Source: Parus major (taxonomy: Eukaryota > Chordata > Aves > Passeriformes > Paridae). Taken from it: a stretch of DNA of 64,000 bases. Position 1 is the first letter of the stretch, and every line of letters starts with the position of its first letter. The notes beneath the pieces are model-generated. The model was not told the origin of the DNA. It searched no databases and worked only from the letters and a program-made list of their open reading frames with translations. Made by a program: the position numbers and the translations under genes. Positions 1-10,900 of this stretch are shown here, piece by piece. The stretch lies in the NCBI RefSeq assembly GCF_001522545.3, contig NC_031774.1, forward strand, positions 46,369,507 through 46,433,506, written 5' to 3'.

Positions 1-19
1 GGAAGGAAGGAAGGAAGGG
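1..19. repeat. (GGAA)n microsatellite at the window edge
   Basis: About four and a half uninterrupted GGAA units open the window. The tract probably continues to the left, so its true length is unknown. Confidence 0.8.
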
Positions 20-3000
20 TTAATGTGAGGTATATCATCATGAAGATAAACTGAGGTTAAACAAGTCTGGAAAGAAGAGGGATTCAGAGATTTAGTTCAC
101 TTACTTCACTTGGGGAATATATTCACATACATTTTGAAAGTGAATGAGGGAAAATATTATCCTTAGAGTTTTGTACATGATTTCTTCAACTGTTCTGACG
201 GTTTTAACTACATTTGACCATGTTCAATATAGTGGGTTCCTATATTTTCCTTGAAAGTAGGTGGACAAGTAGAAGGAAAGACTTGAGGCAGTACCAGAGA
301 AAACAGTGTTTCTTTCAAGACCAAAAGAAGTCAGGTATTTTTTTGTTGTTCCTTTCTCTTATGGGCTTTATGAAGAAAGACAACAATGTCCCAGGAAATG
401 TAGTATTTTGATCAGGTTGTTTCTCCAGGTAGAACTCTGCTGGGGAAGGAGAAGCTGAGATATACTCTATGAACAGGGGAATTGCAACAAATGCAGACAT
501 GTGTGCTGAAGACAGAGCTTAGAGACATCCTCATCCAGGAACTGTCTGCATGTAACAGTTTTATGTTTGTATCTGGGGAAATCTGAAGAAATATTCCAGA
601 AAGTTTAAGACTGTGTGGTCACTACATGCAAAACAGTGTCAGTTGCAAATGAAGAAATGCTTCCTTGAACACAAGCTTGCATGGAGAGCTGAGAAAAGAC
701 TCATCAGAAAAGCTAAATGCACTCAGGTTAGGTTTCTATTTTCAACCTACAGAAAAAATGAAAATAACTTCTAACATTGTGCATCTCTTCTGCAGATGAC
801 ACTTCCCCACTTTTGTAATGAAGTGTAGTCACGGGAGTTTCATGAAAAAAACGAAAGTCTTGTGTAGGATAAAGTAGGTGTGAGGTGATATCCTCAAAAA
901 TCCCTGTGATCAGGAAATTCCAGGGAATGACAATGTGTACTAGAGAAAACAAGCAGGGAGGAGGAAAGGGGAAGAATCTAAAGGTTAAAATACTGCAAAC
1001 ACATCCTTACTGGGAGCATCTTCCAAATAACCTGCATGACTGTGCAATGGGGAATGTATTTTAAAATTGTGAAATAAGATAATGTCCAGCAGTAGGCTTA
1101 ATGGTGTTGTTTTTTGCAAATCTAGTTCATCAGAATTTTCATACCTACAGAATATCCATTGAAAACTGAGGAGGGGGGGAAGCCAATCATAAATAGGATA
1201 GCCAGAACAGGATTATCTGAAGTTGAGTTCTGTTGTCTGTTTAGTTCATTTCAGACAGTTGTGGGTATCCTCATATCTGTCTGACATATTTCCTAAACCT
1301 CAGTGCATGCATCCTCTTGATAATGATTGTTTTCCTGCACACAATTAATGTCTTAATGTATGATATGTTTGCAATATCACTGTGGACATCTGCACCTGGG
1401 TTCTAAACAGTTGCATTACCCATTGCCACTATCAAGAATAATATGTTTTTTTTCTCTCTCTCTTTGTTAAAATACCCTTTCCTCCATTTTATGGTAAACC
1501 TTGCCCTGACAATCTATACATTTGGAACCCCAGGATTAATCCATGTAATTCACAGTTAAGTCAGGAAGTTGCCATATTGGCCTAGAGAAGATCTTTCACC
1601 CAACATTCACATCATGATCTGGTCTTCCATTCTCTGTATCAAATTGTATCTTGTTGTTAGAGGTAAACCTCTACCCTTTCAAAGACTTATTCTGAGTACC
1701 CTGAGGTCATGAAAATGCATGAAGAAAGGCATATGACAGAATACAAATAACCCCCTGAATCCTTAAATGACATTTTACTCTTCAGACTCTGTATTCCTTA
1801 AGTTGTTATTTTTTGAACATCACTAGGCACTTTTGATGTCCCAGCTTTGATTACTCTGGTGGTGTCTAGGAGGGCTGGCTTTGTTTCCTGCTAGAAGAAT
1901 AATATGCTAATTCTGTCATGTTTATATAGAGGAAGGAAATAAGTTAGTGAGGACACCACAGAAAAAGTGTCACTGTGATTTATTACAGGAAAATAAAGAA
2001 AGAGGAGTAACAAAAGAAAATACAAGCAGTAACAACAGAAAGATTGAAAGAATATATGTGCATGTGTTCCTAATACAGTTGAGATATACTGAGGAGGAAG
2101 GAATACAAGCACATCATAACTTTGTGTCATTCATTCTGACACAAAATTCAGGATGCAACAGTGCAGACAGAGCAACCTTTCCAAGGCAAAAATGAGGAGT
2201 GGTCTAACTCCAAATATTCCAGCCATGTGTCAGCTACATGTTCTAGTCAGGGTCTATTGCATTGTACCCCTGCATCTTGTGTCAACTCCTGTGCCAACAG
2301 TTACAGCCACTAGGCAGATTTAAGAATTTCCATTATTTCATGTTAAAATGGAGTTCTTCTAAAAGTCCCCTTCAAACTCCTATCAGTTTAGCCTAACATC
2401 TTCCATGTTAGATGTTTATGGAAGAACTGCTTTCTGATAATTTTCTATTTATAAATCATTTGGTGATACCAAGGAAAATAAAAAGGGGTGGGGGTGGGGT
2501 GGAGGGTCCAGCAAAAAAACCAGAATTTTGCCTGTGTTTACAAATTCTCTAGCTGAGATGTTTTTGCACCTGGATGCTTTGAAAAGTTCTATTAATTATT
2601 AAATAAATAATTAATTTTTAAAATACCTTTGAAGGCCTTTTAAATGCAGATACCCCCTTTGGCTTTGGAAGTGCCTAAGTCAAAATTCTAAAGAGAGTGT
2701 AGCTGAGAAATCCTTTCTGTCCTGTTACTGTACTTTCCCTCACTGCTTGTAGTTGGCCACTTTCAGAGATGGATTTGTGCTTTGACTGGCTATTCTAACC
2801 AAGAAAATGATGTGATTTTTTGCCTTTTTTGTGAGAGTCCAGTCCCATCTGGACAAGTTCCATACCTTCAGATCCCAGAAGTGCATTGAAAGCTGGTGAT
2901 TAAAATTCTTACACATTCACTAGCACTGAACATGATCCATCCCCAGAGTTTGTTCATTTCGGCCGGACCAAACCTGCTTTGTTCTGTTCAGGCACAGACA

Positions 3001-6000
3001 AGGATTTCATCTTTAGTTTGTCCTCACTGTACCCCAATTCCCCACTGGAATGAAGATAGTGACAGCAGTTGCCTCAGGGGCTGTGGGTGTATGAACTGTG
3101 TGCCCTGACAGCTCGGAGATAGGCTCCCCTGGGGACTGGGGTGAGGCCAAGGCAGCGAAAGGAGGAGGCTGTGTACTCTCCTTTAGCAGGGGGACACGTG
3201 GAGACATGAACAGCCAGCACAGAGCTGTGTCACTGCAGCTTTTTGGACAGGACCTGATTTCTCTGTCTACACAGAGTCAGGCAAAGTCACAAACAATAGT
3301 ACAAACTTATGGGCAGGTTCATACCATTTTATTCAGTGACCATTTTATTCATTGAAGTGACAAATGGCCTGACACCACACAGTGAATGCTGAGAATGAAA
3401 TGAAAGTTTAAGTAGCAGCTCATCACCTTATTTTGCCATCCTTGATATTTGGCACCTTTCCAATATACTGCATAAATCAAAGACCTTAGACCAGATATGT
3501 AGTTGTGTATTAATATATCCTGACACATGAAAAAGAAGGCTGAATGAGGATGACACAACCCACCATTCTTTTTTGTTGCTATATTTTTTGTGATTTTTAT
3601 AGTTTCCAGCAGTTTTTTAGAGAAGCTAACCGCTGAAGCCCTATTTCAATATACTTAGAGAAGAGATTGACTTGGTACAAGTCATGTGACTATGCATCTT
3701 TTTTGCCTCTTCTACCTAAAAATTTACCGTAATGAACAATGAAGAACCTGTGAATCAGCTCAAAGAGGGAAATAATAATTTAAAAAATAATAATTTTTTC
3801 AACTGCAGAGCCTGCCTCTTTTTTTTTAATTCAAAAAAAGCCTACAGCCCAAAATATTTTCTTGCAATGAGTTTTGAGTTAATCTTGCTGTGATATAGTT
3901 ATTGGGGCAAATATTTTCCAGCTTTGTTACTGAAATTTCCTTACAATGAGAGCTATAATAGACAAAAATAATGTCTGTAAATCATAGCTTAAAATTACTT
4001 CTTTGAGTATGAATAGGGATCTAAAAGCTTTGTATAGAAAGTCTATTTTTTTGTCTACAGCTAGATATGAATCTTTCTTTTTGCGCTTGCAGACAGAATT
4101 GCAGCAGAACTTGTCAAAATATGCAGCAAGATGTATGGAATCTCAGATCAGGGCCTGGACCCTGGGGAGGGCACCGGTAAACTGAAAAGACACCTGTAAA
4201 GTTTTCAGTGGTAATTAATGAAGCTGTCTGCCCCTTGTGACAGAATTCAGTATTCTCACCACTCAGCCTGGCAGTCACAGGATTCTTAGAAGTAAGTGTC
4301 AATACAGCAAATATAAGGGACTTTATAAATAGGTCAGTGGAACAAGCAGCAAGTTCTCTTTCCTTCTTCTATCTTCCTCACCACCCTGTAAAACCTGAGA
4401 ATATCAGTTATGGGAATAAAAATATGTATCCTAAAGAAGCACCAAGGAAAGAGCTATCACTGCTTATTCGGGGTCTCAGCCAATAAACTTTCTACTATTT
4501 TTTTTTCTGATTTTATAAATGGAAACATTATTTTTGGAGAGTATCAGTGATTGTGAAAATGTAAATATAACAAATTTTAATAGTGTTGCTGTAATCTTTA
4601 TGTCTTCTGGAAATCAGGCAATTGCAAAGATTACATAACACATGAGAGACAATAAATAGGGGGGGAAATGTACATTTCATACATTTTATCAGAGCATTCA
4701 GAGGGAATAATTGTTTCCCAGATTATATATGAAGTATGATTTCTCTTATGGAATGATTCCGTAACTGAACAATATAAAATCTATGCAGGGCTTAAAGGAT
4801 TTGTTTTACCCCACTCTTAGCCAATCCCTTTATCAATACAGGATCCCTGTTTTAAAGATTTTGTATGAACAGAGAAAGGGAGTTGTCATGGAATTTACTT
4901 CAAGGTAAATGATATCCTTTGCAAGAACTGGAAATTCTGAGGCTGTGGCCAGTTCAGATGTGATTCTAGGAGTCTGCCTATGTAATCTTGAAGAAAAGAC
5001 ACTTCTGTCCAATCATTTACTTATCTAAACTAGTTTTCATTGGTAAGATGATTCAGTCGAATAAGGGCCATGCAATGGCTCTAGAATGGAATGGGATATG
5101 TTAAAATGTGAATTGAATTCCTCTTTCTGGTTATGCATCTCTGCTGTGGGTATATTTCCTAAACAGGTTTTCAGGCTCTAATGAGAGAAGGGCTTGTTAG
5201 ATGCAGTGATGGAATCAGATATTTTCTGAATTGAAATATACTTTGTTTCTATCCCCTCTGTAAAAGACAGAGATAATCTAGGGCATTTGCTTTGGCCCTT
5301 CATGTTTCTTTTGAACATTGAACACACTTTGGTGTGCAATGATCAAATACTTCAAACACTGAAAATCGTACATGAGTTTTCCATTGAAGTGATTTATAAC
5401 ATGTTTTGAAGACTGAACAAGTTGACTAAAACAAGTGTAAACTTGTTATTAATAAAATCTCTTAAAAGTCTCTCCTTAGTGCCTGACAAGGTGATACATT
5501 CACATTAACTGAAATCATACTTATGTGCAGCTGATTCATACGACGTGAAAGTTGAAGGTCATGAATTCATTTGGTTTATTACTATTATTTCCAATGTGTT
5601 GCTTAAAGTAAGGATGGATTTTCTATTAGCTCATGCCAGTATTAGTGCCACGAATATGTTCTGGATAGGCAGCAGATGTTTCCTGCTTGGGCTTAAGTCC
5701 TAAGGATGCCCAGTGATAATTGATTATTCATATCTGTAGACAAACATTTTGAAGCCTTTGACCTACAAAGGAAATCTTTATAATATTTCCAAACATTATA
5801 ACGTCCCCATTGGAAGAGAATTACCATGATAAGTTGTAAGGAAGCTTCTGTAAACCAGGTATCAACATTCAGATAACTTGATAATAGCCTACCAGTGAAT
5901 TTAACCAGAGAATACTTGTAAGATGTGATCTGACAAGGTAACAACTAGAGCTCTGGGGAAACATGGATGTAAGCCACCAGCCATGCATTCAGCATTATAA

Positions 6001-6400
6001 TCAGGAGGACAACAGATCCTTAGCAGAGGAGGATCTGAACTGGCAGGAGGTGTAAGTGTTGTCTTCATTCACATTCTTGTTGATACTTCAGGCATGAGTA
6101 GAAACTCTCTGTGAAGCAAGTACAGTGGTTAGTTGGGAGATATTGGTATAGAAGGTTGAGGAAACGAAGGGGATGAGAGGATGAACAACAAGAAAACGTA
6201 ATCTTATATAGTGCCTTAAGTTTATCTTAAGTATAGTTTATATACACTTTAACAGTTATCCTTACTAAGAATAAGCATTTAAAGAAGAGAGACAACAGCC
6301 ATAAAGCTTGGAATGGTTCAAGTACCGCAGGTTGCAGGCACCGAGTCACAGATGACAGGGAAGGACATTACAGCTAGAAATAGGCGACACTTGGGAGTGT
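20..6400. other. AT-rich intergenic DNA upstream of GOLGA5
   Basis: No open reading frame here resembles a known protein. All are under about 85 codons and lack splice-site support. The stretch holds AT-rich runs (for example 2585-2622), a G-rich run at 2485-2506 and scattered homopolymers. In human, the next gene upstream is LGMN on the opposite strand; none of its exons is recognised here, so this is presumably the spacer between LGMN and GOLGA5. Confidence 0.6.
2485..2506 (+). other. G-quadruplex-type G-rich run
   Basis: Four runs of three to five G are separated by loops of one to four bases, which fits the standard intramolecular G-quadruplex pattern on the + strand. It lies in otherwise AT-rich DNA with no gene nearby. 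Folding is inferred from the pattern only. Confidence 0.6.
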
Positions 6401-6490
6401 GGTTTACTGGTGGATTTGGCAATGCTGGGCTAACAGCTGGGCTCACTGATCTTTGAGGTTTTTTCCTACATGGGTAGTTCTGTGATTCTG
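6401..6490 (+). mobile_element. CR1 LINE 3' tail fragment
   Basis: The segment reads like the terminal part of an avian CR1 element: a 'tggtggatttggcaatgctgggctaac'-like block (starting at 6410), then a 'gatcttt..aggt' block, then the terminal TTCTGTGATTCTG. The match to the family is from memory and the copy is diverged. Only about the last 90 bp are recognisable. The element ends where the GOLGA5 CpG island begins, so it marks the upstream edge of the promoter. Confidence 0.75.
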
Positions 6491-6538
6491 CGGCGTTCGC
6501 AGCTGCTGACGAGTCTCACCTCAGAGATTACGGACAGC

Positions 6539-6555
6539 ACCGCCAGGGGGCGCAC
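6539..6555 (+). promoter_or_regulatory. CTCF-like binding motif
   Basis: ACCGCCAGGGGGCGCAC closely fits the core CTCF consensus, whose strongest part is CCAG-GGGGGCGC. It lies about 150 bp upstream of the probable GOLGA5 start, between the CR1 tail and the GC boxes. A CTCF role is inferred from the motif alone. Confidence 0.55.
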
Positions 6556-6703
6556 GCGCGGGGCGGGAGGGGCGTGGCCTGAGCACGCTGGGGGCGTGCC
6601 CTGAGCGTAACGGAGGCGGGGCCTGAGCGCACCGGGGGCGGGGCGGGGCCTCCTGCGCCTGTGCGCGGCGCCCCCGGAAAGGCGGCCACGTCTGCCGGAA
6701 GCG

Positions 6704-6800
6704 ATGGGACTGAGCCGCCCGGTCCGGCCCGCGGCCCCGCGCTGACCGGCGGCCCTTCACAGCTCCCCTCGGGCCGGGGCGTCTCCCGCGCTTGCAGGTG
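6704..6800 (+). other. GOLGA5: GOLGA5 exon 1 (non-coding, approximate)
   Basis: The GOLGA5 start codon lies in a downstream exon preceded by a clear acceptor at 7360-7361, so a 5' non-coding exon must lie upstream in the CpG island. Two overlapping donor candidates exist: CAG|GTGGTG (exon end 6797) and GTG|GTGAGG (exon end 6800). The second fits the donor consensus better. The left boundary is unknown. An ATG at 6704 opens a 13-codon upstream frame that ends with TGA at 6743-6745; it matters only if transcription starts upstream of it. Confidence 0.5.
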
Positions 6801-7361
6801 GTGAGGCTGGGCCGTGCTAAGGCCCCCGCCGCTCCTGAGTGGGGCTGGGCCTGGGGAGGGCGGTGTACAGGCGGTGCTGGGGGTGGGGGATAGCGGCCGC
6901 TCTGAACGTCCTCCTCCCGGGAGCTGGGGTAGAGGCACACGCCGCCGCTGTGGTGTCGCAGGCCCGTGGTGCAGGTGAAGGCACGCACCTGCCCGCCGTG
7001 TTGGAGTCACGGGAGAGGCAGCGGGCTCCAGATTTTGTGGGGGAGATCTGCCTGAGCCAGAATTCGCAAGCCAAGTGTCTGAGGCATAGTTGTTTTTGTG
7101 ATACTCTGTAGCAGGTGGTGATACCGGAAACTGATGCAGTGGTCTGATTTTAATAGCCTTGATTTAAAAACCTATGTTTTGTGTGTTTTTCTCAGGAACT
7201 GATATATTTCCATTAGTTACCAAGACAGCAAAATACCAAATGAGTAGAAGAAAAGTATTATAATAACTATAGCACTAATAGCTTAAGACAGTTGTTTAGG
7301 TAAACAATATGTCTTGCTTTATCAGCAGCAATCTGATTTTTAATCCTTCTGTCTTTTGCAG
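6801..7361 (+). other. GOLGA5: GOLGA5 intron 1
   Basis: A short first intron, whose first half is still CpG-rich. The acceptor is a pyrimidine-rich 'ctgtcttttgcag' ending at 7361. Open frames in the CpG-rich half are by-products of GC-rich composition. Confidence 0.6.
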
Positions 7362-7977
7362 TATATGGTCCTGAAGTTTTAATTGTACAGAGTTCATCAA
7401 CAGACACTCATCATGTCTTGGCTTGCTGATCTCGCTGGAAAAGCAGAGGATCTACTCAACAGAGTTGATCAAGGAGCTGCATCAGCTCTGAGCAAAAAAG
7501 ACACATCAAGCAGTGTAGTTTATGATAATAAGAACTTGGACTCTGCCAATGAGTATTCTGAAGTGTGCCAACGTACTGGAGAACTGAAATACCAGACTTC
7601 ATCCAAAGCAGCCTACATCTCCTCAGCAGCTGAAAATATTAAACACCAAAAGGCCACAATCCTGGCAGGAACAGCAAATGTTAAAACAGCACGTAGGACA
7701 TCCTCAGAGGCAGCTTCTCCAGCAGAAAATGCTTCCACACCCAGAGCTGCCTCCCATTTTGTGAGAAGAAAGAAGTCAGAGCCTGATGATGAGTTACTAT
7801 TTGATTTTCTCAATAGTTCAGAGAAAGAACCTAATGGAAGGATAGATTCTAAAAAGGAGAAGAGCAAGGCACCTGTTCTTCAGAATCACTCTCGGACTTC
7901 AAGCATTAGTTCTGTGTCTACCAGTACACAGAGTGCAAAAACTACTGAAGATAATTCTTCCAGGAGCCAAGACAATG
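7362..7977 (+). CDS. GOLGA5: GOLGA5 exon 2 (coding from 7413, residues 1-188)
   Basis: The acceptor ends at 7361 and the donor GTAGTT starts at 7978 (phase 1). The first 51 bases are leader and contain a five-codon upstream frame at 7365-7382. The coding part carries the conserved amphipathic N-terminus and then a serine- and threonine-rich, probably disordered region containing the family-specific RRKKSEPDDELLFDF block near residues 120-140. This is the cytoplasmic head; in golgin-84 it is the least conserved region apart from these blocks. Confidence 0.95.
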
Positions 7978-10900
7978 GTAGTTAAATAGTATTGAACCTA
8001 GAGATATTTAAAACCCAAGTATGTCTAGGGTAAGGCTAGGTAATGCATGAAACTGCATGTCACTTCATGAAACATTTAGTGGTGGTAATATGTCAAATGG
8101 GTGAGGTACAGCAGGACCTTTCACTTCTCATCACTGAGTTAATACTATGTACCATGTTAATTTGACAAACAACGTAATTAATACCTAAATCTTTTGTGCT
8201 CTGGATCTACCTTGTTGCTCACCCTGACCTCTCTGAGCTGTGGTCTAGCCTTGCTTCAGCCCCATATGTCCCCATGTAGAAGCACAGGTGCTGCTGCTTT
8301 TGTTTGGTCACTCAGGCCCTTAGCTGTTGTTGCCACGTGGGAGGGGGAGTGACTTTACCCACGGAGAGATGGTGCTGGCTGTTGCCCAGTGCAGTGAGGT
8401 GGGGTGAGGTGTTCCCTGTTCCACCATGCAGGAGGGGTGAGCTGACAAACTTGCTTGGCCTGCAGGAAGCTGGATGCGGACAGGCTGGTGTAGAGCTACA
8501 GGCATGAGAGAGCCAAAGAGATAAAGCCTTTGGGTTTGCCAGGAGTAGTTCATGAGTGCAGTATTAAGTCCTGAATGAGCCTCCAGGCCAGACAGTCAAA
8601 AGCTGGGGCTGGGCTCAAGTCAATCACACAAAGGAGAATGTGGCTGGGAAGTGTCAGGAACTTGTGTTCTCTTATCCGACTGTCCAGCCTGTGCTCACTC
8701 CATCCTTTTTGCTGTGCTACTTTGCTGTTACTTTTTTAGAAAATTGAAGCAAGTGGTTCTGTTATTAGTAATGTGGTTAGAATACTTTATTATTTGTTTA
8801 GTACTTTGAGCTTGTAAAGTATTGTAAATGCCAGCTTTTTATTTACTACATTAAGTATGCTGAAAAGCTTTAGACAGAAAAAGGGATAATTTCTAAATAT
8901 GTGAATATCTTTCTGAGTCCATGACTTTTTAGTAAGGTTTACTATTAATAATAAATAATACAGATACATTAGACCTGGCTCTATGGCCTTGCTGATTGGT
9001 GCTTAAGAAACATTTGTTTTGCTCAGTGTGGCTTGTTGAATTTTCTTCTGAGGATTTTTGAGCAGCGTTTGCATTGTGGAGCTGCTAAATAAGGAAGAAT
9101 GCAGTTATAATACAGGATTTGAACATGCTGTTTTCCAAAGTTGATTGTACCAATATATCTGTGTCATTTAAATATTCAGCGCAGAATCTGTTGAAGTAGC
9201 TTGTGATATATTAGCTATAGACAAAACCAATTAACATTATACTTTGTCTATTGCCATGGCTATAATCTAATCTGTACTATAAATGGCTCATTTCTTGCTT
9301 CATCAGCTTAATTAATCTATTGAATTTTCCAGACAAAGAAATGCCCAAATTATTTTATAAGTTGGAAACTGTGTAAATAAATCAAAGGAAAGATAATGAC
9401 ACTTCTTAGGATTGCCTTAATCAGAAAAGGGCTTGAGAAAATGTGGAAGAAATCTTCCTGTCACTGCTGCTACTTGTGGGTGTGGTGTTGCTCAGAATGA
9501 ATAGTGTGCCTCCATTCCTGGGCTTGGGATGTTAGGGGCTGTTGCAGTGGTAAGAAGAAAGGTGAAGCAGCTTAGTTAATGATCACAGGGGGAAGTATAT
9601 CATGCTTTAACAATTTCACTGCAGTCTTGCTTAGAATTAGTTGCAGTCTGGCCCTGTGGATTTTCAGCAGTTATTCACCTGAGACATACTAAATTCAGCA
9701 GTAATATGTTTGGATTGCCTGCTTGTTTGTCCATTGCTTGCTATGTCATTTTATCTTAACATTGCTGCAAATCTTCCAACTATATGCATGCTGGAATCAA
9801 GACTTTTAGAGTGGATATGTAGCTTTCACAGCATTAATCAAGAATACTGTGTGTGTGTATGATGGGGAAAAGCTGTTGGTTCCTCCTTCCCTCCAGAGGA
9901 CTGTTGTTCAGAATGCTACTAGGAGCTCCTGTGTTGCTCTCTCTTTTAAAATTAAATGTGCATTAGCAAAATCCGAATGGAAACACAGAATAAGTTTGTT
10001 CTAAAAATTCCTGCAGTTAGTTGCTACATATATTTAGTGGTTTTTGTTACTCTTCAACTTCTGAGAACTTCTCTGAGCAGCTAAATCATAAATACAATGT
10101 TAATATTTTGAAACCCTAAAGTTGCCATTTTTGCAATAAGAAATTTTGTAACTTCCATGTCTTGTCTTGCAGTATTAATACAAACACTGCATGATGCATG
10201 TAAATAGCCCTGATTTGCGCAGTCCCTCATGAGAAGCAGCTCCATATTCCATTTCAGCATAAACTGTTTTATTTTTGTTGTTATTCCTTAACCATTGACA
10301 CAAAACATGGAACTACTGTTTATAGAAGGGCAGTTTACAAACACATGCATTTGTTCTAAGATGCATCTCTCTGTACAGAAACTCCAGACAGTTCAGACTC
10401 CGGCATGGGAGCACAAGGGAGTGGCCTGAAGGATTCATCACTAAGTGCAGCAACCAACCCCAGCCTTTCAAGTAATGATGATTCCAAATCTCATGAGCTG
10501 TCCAATCTTCGCCTGGAGAACCAGTTGCTGCGAAATGAAGTTCAATCTTTAAATCAAGAAGTGGCTTCATTAATACAGAGGTCCAAAGAAACACAAGAAG
10601 GTACTTCAGCTATATCATTAGTAAAATGCTAGTGAACTAGGAAGTGATGCTCTGTGTATTTATAATAAAAACTCTCCAAGTACATTTCCATGTATGACTT
10701 CCCATGTAATGAGATGGGAGAAATTAAAAGGCTTGTTCAGCTACAAAGATAAAACAGATGTTGATTAAAATGATATGCTCAAGTTAGTTACAAAACTTAC
10801 ATCTTAATAAAACACTGGCAACAAATACCATGTTTAGAATACTTTTCTTGCATTTTAATGGCTTTTGCAAAATACTTATTTTTAAATGAGCAAATTCCTT

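Larger units (their letters stand above)
6490..7020. promoter_or_regulatory. GOLGA5: CpG island and TATA-less promoter of GOLGA5
   Basis: GC content and CpG frequency rise abruptly at about 6490 and fall again near 7020, in an otherwise AT-rich region. GC boxes (GGGGCGGGGC type) lie at 6560-6579, 6612-6622 and 6634-6650. Two ETS-type CCGGAA sites lie at 6674-6680 and 6695-6702. There is no TATA box. This composition is typical of a housekeeping promoter and suits a broadly expressed Golgi protein. The transcription start is probably near 6680-6710, close to the ETS sites, but it cannot be fixed from sequence alone. Confidence 0.8.

Noticed and set aside
20..6400. LGMN exons expected upstream by synteny
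   Set aside because: No legumain-like sequence seen on either strand; the gene is probably beyond the left edge.
6521..7010. Overlapping 155- and 160-codon minus-strand frames, Pro/Arg/Ala-rich
   Set aside because: They arise from CpG-island composition. Two frames are open on the same strand at once, and neither resembles a protein.
7383..7412. Upstream extension of the GOLGA5 frame to 7383
   Set aside because: It starts at TTG rather than ATG, and the family begins at the MSW encoded from 7413.
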